Positions 17,850 to 26,594 of a stretch of 64,000 bases of DNA are shown one piece after another. Origin of the DNA: Corynebacterium humireducens NBRC 106098 = DSM 45392 (lineage in GTDB: Bacteria; Actinomycetota; Actinomycetes; Mycobacteriales; Mycobacteriaceae); the NCBI RefSeq assembly GCF_000819445.1, contig NZ_CP005286.1:1798001-1862000 (forward strand), given 5' to 3'. Position numbers and translations under genes: made by a program. The notes beneath the pieces were generated by a model. The model saw only the letters and a list, made by a program, of their open reading frames with translations. It made no database searches and was not told where the DNA came from. Every line of letters begins with the position of its first letter. The stretch's first letter is position 1.

Positions 17850-18497
17850 TTAGAAACGGACCGCGGAGTGGATCGGCTGGAAGTGCAGCGGACGCTCACC
17901 GACCGGGGTGCCGGAGTTCAGGGCGTCGACGATCATGCCGTTGCCGACGTAGATGCCGACGTGGGTGGCACCACCGTAGTAGGCGATGATGTCGCCCGGC
18001 TGCAGCTGGTCCAGCGGGACACGCTGGCCCTGGGCTGCCTGCGCCTGGGAGGTGCGCGGGATCGACTTGCCGACCTGCTGGTAGGCCCAGGTGGTCAGGC
18101 CGGAGCAGTCGAAGGCGGACGGGCCGGTGGCACCCCAGGCGTAGGGGGCACCGATCTTGGAACGCACGGCGTTGGCGATGGCCTGGCCGGTGGAGGAGGC
18201 GGCCGGAGCTGCCTGTGCCGGGGCCGGAGCCGGGGCCGGAGCCGGGGCGTTGTTCACGGCTGCCACGTAGGAGTTGGTGGCCTGCTGCAGGGAGGGGACG
18301 AACTGCTCGACGTTCGGGACGCTCTCCAGACCCTGGACGTTGGCCAGTGCCGGGACGTCGACACGGATGTCGGTGTTCGGGATGACGACCTCAACGGCGT
18401 CGGCGACCGGTGCGAGGATGGTGGCGCCCATGACGACCGCGGAGGCGGTCGCGAGACGACGGGTAGCGGTCTTGGTGAGGCGACGGTGCTGAGCCAC
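17850..18497 (-). CDS. nlpC: Secreted NlpC/P60 endopeptidase under c-di-AMP riboswitch control
   Basis: 215-aa exported peptidoglycan hydrolase. A basic signal peptide ends near APVADAVE; a spacer and an Ala-Pro repeat (APAPAPAPAPAQAAPA, residues ~85-100) lead to a C-terminal NlpC/P60 domain with Cys in FDCSGLTTWAY and His in ATHVGIYVGNG. It lacks the coiled coil of its neighbour, so it is the Cg2402-like member. The ATG at 18497 follows GGAGAAA. Upstream lie a c-di-AMP riboswitch and a candidate MtrA repeat, tying expression to osmotic and envelope state. Confidence 0.93.
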   Translation of the reverse strand: MAQHRRLTKTATRRLATASAVVMGATILAPVADAVEVVIPNTDIRVDVPALANVQGLESVPNVEQFVPSLQQATNSYVAAVNNAPAPAPAPAPAQAAPAASSTGQAIANAVRSKIGAPYAWGATGPSAFDCSGLTTWAYQQVGKSIPRTSQAQAAQGQRVPLDQLQPGDIIAYYGGATHVGIYVGNGMIVDALNSGTPVGERPLHFQPIHSAVRF

Positions 18498-18520
18498 GAA
18501 TGTTTCTCCAGATCTTCCTT

Positions 18521-18667
18521 GTGCCTACCGGGTTAGCTGACGGGTTGGGAGCGGAAGCTTCCCTCCCCCACTCCACGCCCCACACTCTGGTGTGCGGCGC
18601 TCTTGCGGAGGATGAACCCCAGAAAACGCTGTATGGTTCCCCGGCTCCCCTGACGGGGATTAGGCAT
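18521..18667 (-). ncRNA. c-di-AMP (ydaO/yuaA-type) riboswitch
   Basis: On the minus strand, P1 is formed by GCCTA (18665-18661) and TAGGC (18527-18523). Between them are the conserved blocks CCGGGGAACC, GGGGTTCATCC and AACCCGTCAGCTAACC (ending near 18529), which together are diagnostic of the ydaO family. It ends about 23 nt before the NlpC/P60 start. This family controls wall hydrolase genes in many Actinobacteria and normally turns expression off when c-di-AMP is high. Confidence 0.9.
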
Positions 18668-18776
18668 TCTTTTCAGTTCAGTCATTCGGCGGCTTCCTTG
18701 CGAAGCCCCGCAATGTCTCGATCAGGTTACGAAACGACAACGAAGCTTGTCCAACGCTCGCCTCTGGCGTGTCGCC

Positions 18777-18794
18777 GTTATCGCACTGTTATCG
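18777..18794. promoter_or_regulatory. Candidate MtrA-type direct repeat upstream of the riboswitch
   Basis: GTTATCG is repeated at 18777-18783 and 18788-18794, an 11-nt period typical of OmpR-family response regulator sites. MtrA of C. glutamicum is known to control NlpC-class peptidase genes. The site is about 110 bp upstream of the riboswitch 5' end. Inference from repeat form and gene context. The rest of the stretch 18668-19050 shows no gene. Confidence 0.4.
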
Positions 18795-19083
18795 AACAGG
18801 GGCGCCCTCCCCGGCCGGAACGCGTTCGGGGACAAATCAACTATCGACGACCGCCCATATGACCCCCTGACCTTGCGGTATCCAGCCTTGGAAGGTTCCG
18901 TCGACATGGCCCGACCACACCTCGGGAAAGGCGATCTTCGCCACCCCACGATTCCACTGTGATTTAGCGCACTTTTCGACGTTCCAGCGGAAACCGGGGC
19001 GTTATCTCCCCGGTCCCGACCGGATACTCCCAGGGGTACTTCTCCCCTCGGGGCGTCGAGAAGGAGGAGACAGCAACTGGGAT

Positions 19084-19131
19084 ATGCCGTGAGGGGCTCC
19101 CGTCACTGTCGCCGGGAGCCCCTCGCGGCAT
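19084..19131. terminator. 19-bp hairpin of repeat unit 1
   Basis: ATGCCGTGAGGGGCTCCCG pairs fully, allowing one G-U, with 19113-19131, leaving a 10-nt loop, and is followed by TCTTTGG. It looks like a terminator but lies in no obvious transcript. Confidence 0.5.
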
Positions 19132-19395
19132 TCTTTGGTTGCCGCTAGGGGCCGGAGGCACCTACCGGCTCGGCCATCACCCGCGCCACCCTGATACCCA
19201 ACCCCTCAGAGGAACGCCTCCAGAACGGCGCGTGGGGCGTCGAGAAGCAGGAGACAGCAACCGGGATATGCCGCGAGGTGCCGGAGGCACCTGCCTGCTC
19301 CGCCGTCACCCAAGTCACCTGATACCGAAACCCTCAGAGAAACGCCTCCAGAACGGCGCGTGGGGCGTCGAGAAGCAGCAGACAGCAACCCGGAC

Positions 19396-19443
19396 ATGCC
19401 GCGAGGGACTCCCGTCGACAGCAACGAGAGCCCCTCGCGGCAT
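19396..19443. terminator. Hairpin of repeat unit 3
   Basis: ATGCCGCGAGGG at 19396 pairs with the CCTCGCGGCAT ending at 19443, with some imperfect pairing near the loop, followed by TCTTTGG as in unit 1. Confidence 0.5.
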
Positions 19444-19496
19444 TCTTTGGTCGCCGCTAGGCACCGGAAGTGCTTGCCCGCTCGGCCATCCCAACC

Positions 19497-20950
19497 GGTC
19501 AAGTCCGCGGGAGTGGTGTTTCTGCCTTTCGATAAAACAAGCAGCGTGACGGTGTCAGGGACCGGCACGAGCCTGGGGCCGTGACTTGCTCATGCGACCT
19601 CCTGAGTGGCTTCGCCGGCATCGATCACAGCCGCGGCCATCATCGCCTTCGTCTGCTCCAGGCTCGTCAGCGACATGTAGCGCTTCTGCTGGATCCAATC
19701 ATCGTGCTGCTCCGCCAACACGGCACCCACGAGGCGGACCACGGCCTCGCGGTTGGGGAAGATCCCGACGACGTCGGTGCGCCGGCGGATCTCCCGGTTG
19801 AGCCTTTCGGTCGGGTTGTTCGACCACACCTTCGTCCACACCGCCCTCGGGGCGTGGGTGAAAGCCAGCAGCTCGTCGAGGGACTCCTCGAGGTAGTCCG
19901 CGACATGCGGGAACTTCTGCTCACAGAAGCCCACCACCTCCCGTGCCTGATCCCACACAGCCTGGGCATCGGGTTGCTGGAAGATCGTCTGAAACATCGC
20001 CGACAACGTCGGCCACTGCGTCTTGGGCACCAGCCCGGAGAGGTTCTTAGCGAAGTGCGTGCGGCACCGCTGCCAGGAGGCGTTGGGCAGCACCTCGCCG
20101 ATGGCGTGCTGGATCCCCAGGTGCGCGTCGCTGGTGACCAGGTACACCTGGTCCAGGCCCCGGGCCTTGAGATCGCGGAAGAAACCGGTCCAGGAGGCCA
20201 CCGACTCCGAGGTGGCGACCTGCATACCGAGTAGTTCCCGATAGCCTTCGGCATTGACGCCGGTGGCCAGCAGGACGGAGGTCTTGACCACCCGCCCGCC
20301 TTCACGGACCTTCATGGTCAACGCGTCGCAGGAAACATACAGATACGGGCCAGAATCCAACGGGCGGGTCCGGAAATCCTCCACCATCTGATCAAGATCT
20401 TTGGCCATCTCTGAGACCTGTGATTTCGAGAGATTGTTGATCCCCAAGCTGGCGACCAGGTCGTTCATCCTGCGGGTCGACACGCCTTTGAGGTAGCAGG
20501 TGGCGATCACGGTGGTCAGGGCCCGTTCGGCCCGGGTGCGTCGTTCCAGCAGCCAGTCCGGGAAGAAGGAACCGGTGCGTAGTTTCGGCACGGCGACGTC
20601 GATGGTGCCGACTCTGGTGTCGAGGTCTCGGTGGCGGTAGCCGTTGCGGACGTTGGTGCGGGACTCGGATGTGGTGGCGTAATCGGCGCCGCAGATCTGG
20701 TCGGCCTGGGTGGACAGGATCTGGTTGATGAAATTCTGCAGCATCTGTCTCATCAGGTCCGGGGACGCTTGAGACAGTAGGTCGTCGAGGTAGGTGGTCG
20801 GGTCGATATGATGGGGGCCAGCGGCCATCGTGGGTTGTCCCTTTCGAGGAGATGTAGGAGTTGATTCGAAAGGTACTGCGGTGGCCGCCTCATGCATTCA
20901 TGAGGGTTGTCACCGGCAGTCACAGATACACCACGCTAACGGACGCAACC
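19497..20950 (-). mobile_element. Complete IS256-family insertion sequence
   Basis: The 1454-bp element has imperfect terminal inverted repeats of 28 bp (20 of 28 identical by eye); both ends start GGT, then share GTCCG at positions 7-11 and GTGGTGT(T/A)TCTG at 17-28. The 9-bp sequence ATCCCAACC flanks it directly at 19488-19496 and 20951-20959, a target duplication of the size expected for IS256 elements. One transposase gene fills it. It landed in or just after the third hairpin repeat. Intact ends, an intact gene and an exact duplication suggest recent insertion. Confidence 0.88.
19590..20828 (-). CDS. IS256-family transposase
   Basis: 412-aa mutator-type DDE transposase. The N-terminus MAAGPHHIDPTTYLDDLL, the RNGYRHRDLDTRVGTIDVAVPKLRTG region and NNLSKSQVSEMAKDLD are typical. 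Catalytic Asp residues lie in YVSCDALTMK and VTSDAHLGIQ, and the Glu in NNPTERLNREIRRR. ATG 20828 follows AAAGGGAC; the open frame extends to 20897 but without a ribosome site. No frameshift or stop is seen, so the element should be active in principle. Confidence 0.93.
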   Translation of the reverse strand: MAAGPHHIDPTTYLDDLLSQASPDLMRQMLQNFINQILSTQADQICGADYATTSESRTNVRNGYRHRDLDTRVGTIDVAVPKLRTGSFFPDWLLERRTRAERALTTVIATCYLKGVSTRRMNDLVASLGINNLSKSQVSEMAKDLDQMVEDFRTRPLDSGPYLYVSCDALTMKVREGGRVVKTSVLLATGVNAEGYRELLGMQVATSESVASWTGFFRDLKARGLDQVYLVTSDAHLGIQHAIGEVLPNASWQRCRTHFAKNLSGLVPKTQWPTLSAMFQTIFQQPDAQAVWDQAREVVGFCEQKFPHVADYLEESLDELLAFTHAPRAVWTKVWSNNPTERLNREIRRRTDVVGIFPNREAVVRLVGAVLAEQHDDWIQQKRYMSLTSLEQTKAMMAAAVIDAGEATQEVA

Positions 20951-20959
20951 ATCCCAACC

Positions 20960-21140
20960 CTCAGCCCGGATCCAGAGCTCGGTAGCAGTCTCCACCTCGG
21001 ACTAGCACCCCCACCCGTGAGAAATGAGGAGGTACACCGAGACGGCAGCCGAGACGACGGTGATGCGTCGTTCAGCCAAGCCAGAAGGGGTCAGAGTCCG
21101 TGCTTGCGCCCACACGGACACACAGGCCCGCAGAAACGAG
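20960..21140. other. Intergenic stretch between the IS element and qcrB
   Basis: No convincing gene. The first bases (CTCAGCCCGG) resemble the CCTCAGAG block of the upstream repeats, consistent with the IS having split the last repeat. Short open frames here have no ribosome site or family resemblance. Confidence 0.5.
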
Positions 21141-21180
21141 GAGACCCCGCCTCCCCCAGGTACCGGGGAAGCGGGGTCTC
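21141..21180 (-). terminator. Terminator of the ctaE-qcrCAB operon
   Basis: GAGACCCCGC pairs perfectly with GCGGGGTCTC across a 20-nt GC-rich centre, 35 bp after the qcrB stop codon. Confidence 0.8.
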
Positions 21181-21214
21181 AACTCGTGAGCGCAGTGGAA
21201 ACTGCAGGCGTGGC

Positions 21215-22843
21215 CTAGTCGAGCAGGCCGGCCTCGCGGTCCTTCGCGCGGTTGGCCTCCTGGAGGTTCTCCAGCATGGCCTTCTCCTCACGCTCGTTGG
21301 CGTGTGCGGTCTCGACGGCAGCGTCGGTGAAACGCTGGTCGTCGGCCTTGATGAGGGAACCACGGGCGATGCGGTCAGCGAAGCCCAGCTGGTTCATGCG
21401 CTTCGGGACGGTGGCGCCGGCGTATGCCAGCGGAACCGGGTGGCCGTGCTCATCGACCGGGCCGAGCGGCTGGTGGATCTCCACGAAGGCACCGTTCGGC
21501 ATCTGCTTGATGACACCGGTCTCGATGCCGTGCTCGAGCACTGCGCGGTCAGAACGCTGCAGGCCGACACAGATGCGGTGGGTGATGTAGTACGCGATCG
21601 GCGGCAGGATGATGACACCGATACGACCGAACCAGGTCATGGCGTTCAGCGAGATCTGGAAGAAGTGCGCGATGTGGTCGTTACCACCGGAGATGGTCAC
21701 CAGCAGGAAGAAGGTGATGGCCATCGCACCGATGCCGGTACGGACCGGAACGTCGCGCGGACGCTGCAGCAGGTTGTGGTGGGCGTCGTCGCCGGTGGCG
21801 TTCTTCTCGATCCACGGGTATGCGAACAGCAGGACAACCATGGCACCACAGACCAGTGCGACCCAGAAGGCGGACGGGATGGTGTAGTTGCCGATGTACA
21901 GCTCCCACGCCGGCATGACACGGGCGACACCATCAGTCCACAGCATGTAGACGTCAGGCTGGGAACCTGCGGAAACCTGCGACGGGTTGTAGGGGCCGAT
22001 GTTCCAGATCGCGTTGATCGTGGTGAGGCCGGACATCAGGGCCAGGACACCGGCGGTCAGGAGACCGTAGCCGATGGCCTTGGTCGCGAAGACCGGCATG
22101 ATGCGGACACCGACGACGTTGTTCTCGGTGCGGCCGGCACCCGGGAACTGGGTGTGCTTCTGGTACCAGACCAGCGCCAGGTGAGCGGCGATCAGGCCGA
22201 GGATGATGCCCGGCAGGATGAGCACGTGTGCGATGTAGAAACGGTTGAGCATGAGGTCGGACGGGAAGTCGCCGCCGAAGATCAGCCAGTGCAGCCAGGT
22301 GCCCATGATCGGCAGACCCAGGATGATGGCGGACATGATGCGGAGGCCGACGCCGGAGAGCAGGTCATCCGGGAGGGAGTAACCCATGAAGCCCTCGGCC
22401 ATGCCCAGGATGATCAGGGTGCAGCCGATGATCCAGTTGGCCTCACGCGGGCGTCGGAACGCACCGGTGAAGAAGACACGCAGCATGTGCGCGACCATGG
22501 CCATCATGAACATCAGGGCGGCCCAGTGGTGCATCTGGCGGACGAAGAGTCCACCGCGGACCTCGAAGGAGATGTCCAGTGCGGTTGCGTAGGCACGGGA
22601 CATTTCGACACCGTTGAGCGGCAGGTAGCCGCCGTCGTAGATCACCTTGGTGATGGAAGGGTCGAAGAACAGCGCCAGGTAGACACCAGTCAGCAGCAGG
22701 ATGATGAAGCTGTAGAGAGCCATCTCACCGAGCATGAAGGACCAGTGGGTCGGGAACACCTTGTTCAGCTGCGGACGCAGCAGACCGGACGCGGTGTAGC
22801 GCGAATCAATGTTGTCGGCAGCTTGTGCCAGCTTGTTGCTCAT
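21215..22843 (-). CDS. qcrB: Menaquinol-cytochrome c reductase cytochrome b subunit
   Basis: 542-aa cytochrome b of the actinobacterial bc1 complex, which forms a supercomplex with aa3 oxidase. It oxidises menaquinol and binds two b hemes. Visible are [11 protein letters not shown] and [20 protein letters not shown], with heme-ligand His residues, and the Qo-region [18 protein letters not shown]. The long charged C-terminal extension (~430-542) is characteristic of Actinobacteria. The ATG overlaps the qcrA stop (TAATG). QcrB is the target of Q203-type inhibitors in mycobacteria. Confidence 0.97.
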   Translation of the reverse strand: MSNKLAQAADNIDSRYTASGLLRPQLNKVFPTHWSFMLGEMALYSFIILLLTGVYLALFFDPSITKVIYDGGYLPLNGVEMSRAYATALDISFEVRGGLFVRQMHHWAALMFMMAMVAHMLRVFFTGAFRRPREANWIIGCTLIILGMAEGFMGYSLPDDLLSGVGLRIMSAIILGLPIMGTWLHWLIFGGDFPSDLMLNRFYIAHVLILPGIILGLIAAHLALVWYQKHTQFPGAGRTENNVVGVRIMPVFATKAIGYGLLTAGVLALMSGLTTINAIWNIGPYNPSQVSAGSQPDVYMLWTDGVARVMPAWELYIGNYTIPSAFWVALVCGAMVVLLFAYPWIEKNATGDDAHHNLLQRPRDVPVRTGIGAMAITFFLLVTISGGNDHIAHFFQISLNAMTWFGRIGVIILPPIAYYITHRICVGLQRSDRAVLEHGIETGVIKQMPNGAFVEIHQPLGPVDEHGHPVPLAYAGATVPKRMNQLGFADRIARGSLIKADDQRFTDAAVETAHANEREEKAMLENLQEANRAKDREAGLLD

Positions 22844-24063
22844 TAGGACTTACGCTCCCAGAATGCAGGGCCAACGGGCTCGATGAAGTTGCCCTTGGCG
22901 ATGAGGTAACCCTCTTCGTCGACAGTGATCGGCAGCTGCGGCAGTGCACGGGCGGCCGGGCCGAACACCGGCTTGCCGTACTGCAGTGCGTCGAACTGAG
23001 ACTGGTGGCACGGGCACAGGATGCGGTTGGTCTGAGCCTCGTACAGAGAGGTCGGGCAGGCGATGTGCGTGCAGATCTTGGAGTACGCGTAGTAGTCGCC
23101 GTAGTGGAAGTCCTCCTGGCCCTCACGCTCGATGGCCTTCTCGGCATCGGAGGTGCGCAGACGGATCAGCATGACAGGGTTACGCGGACCGTGCACGGAG
23201 TGCATGTGCTCCTCGTAGACGTCACGCTCCGGGTTGTACATGTCGCCGTCGTTGACCAGGGAGGTCGGCAGCGGGTAGACGGTCTCCATGCCGCCGGCGT
23301 CCAGGTCCTCCGGGCGGACACGCACGAGGCGGGAGACGCCTACGGTGGTCCAGTGGGAACCGGTCTCGCCGGAGTGCTGCTCGGCGATGGCGCCGGTGTC
23401 ACGGGCGAGGTAGAGCTTGACGCCCTGCTCGTGGAGGGTCCAGCCGGAGGTCCACAGGGTGCCGTCACCCATGATGCCCAGCTCGCCGCGCTTCCACGGG
23501 TTCTTGATCATGCCGCCCAGCGGGGCGACGACGACCAGACCGAAGAGGATGCCGGCACCGCCGAGCAGACCCTGCAGCGCCTTGCGGCGGCCGAGGGTGG
23601 AGGTCTCCCAGGAGTCGTTGAGCAGCGCGGTCAGGGTGCGACGGTCGACCTCGGAGGAGGGGCCGTCATGACGACGCTGGACGGAGATCTCCTCCGGGAC
23701 GATGGTCTTCACGTAGAGGACCACGGCGATACCCAGGGCGACGATCGAGATGCCCGAGGTCAGACCCAGCAGCGGGGTGTAGAAGGTGTGGAAGAGGTGG
23801 CCTTCCTCACCGAGGTTCTTGAACTCCCACGGCCAGAAGATGTAGACGCCGAGGAAGGCGATGGCGGCGATGATGCCGACGAGCACCCAGATGGTGACCG
23901 CACGGGCCGCACGCTTCTCAGCCGGATCGTTGGCGACCGGGAAGCGCTCCTTACGGAAGGCGACGGTCACATCATCCAGCTCAGTACCCAGACGCGCGAG
24001 CTCGTCGTTGCTCATCGCGTTGAGTTCCTGGTTGGTGTAGTTCTTCTTCACTTCGTTGCTCAT
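22843..24063 (-). CDS. qcrA: Rieske iron-sulfur subunit of the bc1 complex
   Basis: 406-aa Rieske protein with three N-terminal membrane helices, as in Actinobacteria, and a C-terminal [2Fe-2S] domain. The cluster ligands are in CTHIACP and CPCHQSQFD. The start ATG 24063 ([10 protein letters not shown]) overlaps the qcrC stop as ATGA; a longer open frame upstream has no support. It passes electrons from menaquinol at the Qo site to the diheme cytochrome c. Confidence 0.96.
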   Translation of the reverse strand: MSNEVKKNYTNQELNAMSNDELARLGTELDDVTVAFRKERFPVANDPAEKRAARAVTIWVLVGIIAAIAFLGVYIFWPWEFKNLGEEGHLFHTFYTPLLGLTSGISIVALGIAVVLYVKTIVPEEISVQRRHDGPSSEVDRRTLTALLNDSWETSTLGRRKALQGLLGGAGILFGLVVVAPLGGMIKNPWKRGELGIMGDGTLWTSGWTLHEQGVKLYLARDTGAIAEQHSGETGSHWTTVGVSRLVRVRPEDLDAGGMETVYPLPTSLVNDGDMYNPERDVYEEHMHSVHGPRNPVMLIRLRTSDAEKAIEREGQEDFHYGDYYAYSKICTHIACPTSLYEAQTNRILCPCHQSQFDALQYGKPVFGPAARALPQLPITVDEEGYLIAKGNFIEPVGPAFWERKS

Positions 24064-24956
24064 GAACGCGATCCAATCCACATAGCGGCAAGACCAAGGA
24101 TGGTGATGCCGATGAACCACATGGCCATACCCTCAGAGACCGGGCCGAGGCCGCCGAGGCCCCAGCCACCCGGGGACGGGGTCTCCTTGGTCGCCTTGAT
24201 GAAGGCGATGATGTCCTTCTTCTCGTCAGCGGAGAGCTGGCGGTCGGAGAACTTCGGCATGTTCTGCGGGCCGGTGAGCATGGCCTGGTAGATCTCCTGC
24301 TCGTTGGCGAAATCCAGCGTCGGTGCGTACTTACCGGAGGACAGTGCGCCGCCACGGCCGGTGAAGCTGTGGCAGGAGGCGCAGTTCAGACGGAACAGCT
24401 CGCCACCACGGGCGATGTCCCGGGCGTCGATCATGCCGTTGTAGTTCTTGCCGCGGAGCTCCTCCATGGCAAGGGTGCCGTCCTCGTTGTACACGAGCTC
24501 CGGGCCGCCGCCGTTGGCTGCCACGAAGGCGGCTATGGCGAGGGCCTGGTTCTCGGTGTAACGCGGGGCCTTACGCTCGGCCTGAGCGTCGTTGGACATC
24601 ATCGGCATACGGCCGGAGTGCACCTGGAAGTAGACGGCACCTTCGCCGACACCGATCAGGGAGGGACCGCGGTCCTTGACACCCTGCAGGTTGGCGCCGT
24701 GGCAGGTGATGCAGGCCACGTCATAGATGTCCTTGCCCTCCTGGATGAGAGCCTGGTCGTCACGCTGTGCGGTGGCGACCTGCGCGTCCGGGGTGATTGC
24801 GGTGGCGAGAACGCCGGCACCGGTCAGACCCAGGGTGAGCGCGAAGGCTCCGACGGCAGTCCGGCGCATCTTGCGGCGGCTGCGGGCCTTCTTGGCCGAC
24901 GCGGACGACACAGCGGAGGTGTCGCCGTTGGCGGCGATGTTCGGATTGGTATCCAT
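24060..24956 (-). CDS. qcrC: Diheme cytochrome c subunit of the bc1 complex
   Basis: 298-aa cytochrome cc with two heme-binding motifs, CITCHGANL and [10 protein letters not shown] basic N-terminus and a helix ([20 protein letters not shown]) act as signal anchor, and a C-terminal helix ([20 protein letters not shown]) anchors it again. Corynebacteria lack a soluble cytochrome c, so both hemes relay electrons straight to the CuA centre. ATG 24956 is spaced better from AAAGGA than ATG 24959, three bases upstream. Confidence 0.95.
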   Translation of the reverse strand: MDTNPNIAANGDTSAVSSASAKKARSRRKMRRTAVGAFALTLGLTGAGVLATAITPDAQVATAQRDDQALIQEGKDIYDVACITCHGANLQGVKDRGPSLIGVGEGAVYFQVHSGRMPMMSNDAQAERKAPRYTENQALAIAAFVAANGGGPELVYNEDGTLAMEELRGKNYNGMIDARDIARGGELFRLNCASCHSFTGRGGALSSGKYAPTLDFANEQEIYQAMLTGPQNMPKFSDRQLSADEKKDIIAFIKATKETPSPGGWGLGGLGPVSEGMAMWFIGITILGLAAMWIGSRS

Positions 24957-25023
24957 CATTTTCCTTTGAAATTCGGTTGCGGAAAGTGAATGGCTGCAGG
25001 CCGATTGCTCGGCAGGCTACGGC

Positions 25024-25638
25024 CTACTGGACAAGGTAGAGAGTGATGAAGACGCCGACCCAAATGACGTCAACGAAGTGCCAGTAGTAGGACACTGCCA
25101 TGGCGGCGGTGGCCTGTGCCGGCGTGAACTTGGACACGGTCACACGACGGAGCACGACGAGGAAGGCGATAACACCTGCCGACACGTGCAGAGCGTGGAA
25201 GCCCGTGATGATGTAGAAGACCGAGCCGAAGACGCTCGACTGGACGGTCACTCCGTGAATGATCAGCTCGTACCACTCGTACGCGAGGAAGCAGAGGAAT
25301 CCCACTGCCAGCGCGACGGTGATGAGGTACCAACGACGGAGACCGTAAACGTCACCCCTTTCTGCTGCGAAGACGCCGAACTGCGAGGTGACCGAGGAGG
25401 CGACCAGAATACTGGTGATGATGAAACCGAACAGGACGTTGAGATTTGCCGTCTGTTCGTTCCAGTCGCCTGCCAGGCCGTTCGCACGCGAGGTGAAGTA
25501 CATCGCGAAGAGTCCGGCGAAGAACATCAATTCCTGAGACAGGAACACAATCGTGCCGACACTGACCATGTTGGGTCGGTTCAGTGCGGGAACACGCTGT
25601 GGTGCTGCCATACCTGAGTTTGAAACTGCGCTCGTCAC
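25024..25638 (-). CDS. ctaE: Cytochrome c oxidase subunit III
   Basis: 204-aa polytopic subunit of aa3 oxidase, first gene of ctaE-qcrCAB. It contains NRPNMVSVGTIVFLSQELMFFAGLFAMYF and five helices, ending HFVDVIWVGVFITLYLVQ. GTG 25638 (VTSAVSNSG) is chosen because the C. glutamicum protein begins at this point and CATACT (25651-25646) lies 7 nt upstream, indicating a leaderless mRNA; the frame itself is open further upstream. qcrC follows within about 67 bp. Confidence 0.95.
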   Translation of the reverse strand: MTSAVSNSGMAAPQRVPALNRPNMVSVGTIVFLSQELMFFAGLFAMYFTSRANGLAGDWNEQTANLNVLFGFIITSILVASSVTSQFGVFAAERGDVYGLRRWYLITVALAVGFLCFLAYEWYELIIHGVTVQSSVFGSVFYIITGFHALHVSAGVIAFLVVLRRVTVSKFTPAQATAAMAVSYYWHFVDVIWVGVFITLYLVQ

Positions 25639-26078
25639 GCTGACTAGTATGACCGCTCCGGGCGGCAAAGTCACTTCAACTCCCCCCGCTCACGTGAGGG
25701 ATTTCTGATTTTCACCTGCGGTTTTGTTTGTTGAAGGGCCCCCGAAAAATTCTGCTACACCCGCGGGAACTTTTCCGGGAGACATCCGACGCTCTAAAAG
25801 TGCAGGTCATTTCCCCGGGTTCGGTGCCACACCCCCTGCGACACTCGTTTGGCGTAACCCTACCCCAAAACCAGGGCACAGTCCTGCATTCGACACGTGG
25901 GGGGTAAGAGATGTAAATCACACCCCCCAGGGGAACTCAACCCTGGTTTCCAACTTTCGGTTGACCCCCTCCTACCTGCGGTTTCCCGGCTTTTCAGCGG
26001 CCGCCCACACCTCGACCCCACGCTCCTCCCATACAGCTTCCAGCCTGGCGCGTGGGAGGGAGAGGGACGGGAAGCACG
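25639..26078. other. Intergenic region upstream of ctaE
   Basis: No gene seen. It holds the ctaE -10 (CATACT, 25651-25646) and an AT-richer tract near 25700-25760. AGAGA-N6-TCACA at 25907-25922 fits the GlxR consensus TGTGA-N6-TCACA at 8 of 10 positions, a weak candidate for CRP-type control of the respiratory operon. Confidence 0.4.
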
Positions 26079-26117
26079 ACGAGGCACCCGCCCCCTGGGT
26101 GGGGACGAGTGCCTCGT
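26079..26117 (-). terminator. Terminator of the ctaCF operon
   Basis: ACGAGGCAC and GTGCCTCGT form a 9-bp stem across a GC-rich loop, 30 bp past the ctaF stop codon; a short T-poor tail follows on the minus strand. Confidence 0.75.
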
Positions 26118-26147
26118 TCGTGATTCGTGTGGCTTACGCCGGGAAGA

Positions 26148-26579
26148 CTAGTGCTTTTCCTTCGGCAGGCCGTACTGCATGCTGAGGTTGTAGGTACCCC
26201 AGATCAGCAGGATCGCGCCCATGGCGATGAGCCAGAAGTGCCAGAAGGCGATACCCAGACCCAGGACACCGACGGCGCTGGCCATCCATGCCGGGTAGAT
26301 GGAGCCCGGGGAGAAGAAGCCGAGGATGCCGGCCTTGTCCTCGACCTCAGCCTCTTCCCAGTCCTCGGGGAGGACGTCAGAGCGGGAGTCGGTGAAGTGG
26401 AGGTAGACGCCGAGCATGAGAGCCAGGGCGGTGGAGAGGACCAGCGCGGTGATGCCGACCCACTCGGTGCGTCCGCCGTAGCCGTCCTCTGCGACGAAGC
26501 CGGTGCCGAAGGTGTAGATCACAGCCATCAGAGCCAGGAAGGCTGCGATGCCGTACATCAGTTTAGAACCAGAGTTCAT
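26148..26579 (-). CDS. ctaF: Cytochrome c oxidase subunit IV (actinobacterial)
   Basis: 143-aa small membrane subunit found only in actinobacterial aa3 oxidases. It starts MNSGSKLMYGIAAFLALMAVIYTFG, has four predicted helices, and a central acidic loop (LPEDWEEAEVEDKAGILGFFSPGS). It lies 15 bp after ctaC and belongs to the same operon. It is needed for assembly or stability of the oxidase in C. glutamicum. Confidence 0.95.
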   Translation of the reverse strand: MNSGSKLMYGIAAFLALMAVIYTFGTGFVAEDGYGGRTEWVGITALVLSTALALMLGVYLHFTDSRSDVLPEDWEEAEVEDKAGILGFFSPGSIYPAWMASAVGVLGLGIAFWHFWLIAMGAILLIWGTYNLSMQYGLPKEKH

Positions 26580-26594
26580 GGTGACAATCCTCCG

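Larger units (their letters stand above)
19051..19487. repeat. Three imperfect direct repeats with built-in hairpins
   Basis: A unit beginning GGGCGTCGAGAAG(G/C)AG starts at 19051, 19235 and 19363. Each runs on to a block beginning GCCGC(T/G)AG and ending near CTCGGCCATC. Units 1 and 3 contain a strong hairpin (19084-19131 and 19396-19443); unit 2 lacks it and is 56 bp shorter, as if recombination between the GCCGCGAG and GCCGCTAG boundaries removed it. Units 2 and 3 also share the preceding ~45 bp (CCTCAGAG...AACGCCTCCAGAACGG). No convincing reading frame is conserved across units. Function unknown; an array of structured RNAs or mobile palindromes is possible. Confidence 0.75.

Noticed and set aside
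19139..19549. Possible 136-residue protein across the repeat array
   Set aside because: It crosses hairpins and repeat boundaries, has no ribosome site, and the frame is not kept between repeat units.
21024..21218. Small plus-strand open frame before qcrB
   Set aside because: It overlaps the operon terminator, lacks a ribosome site and has low-complexity composition.
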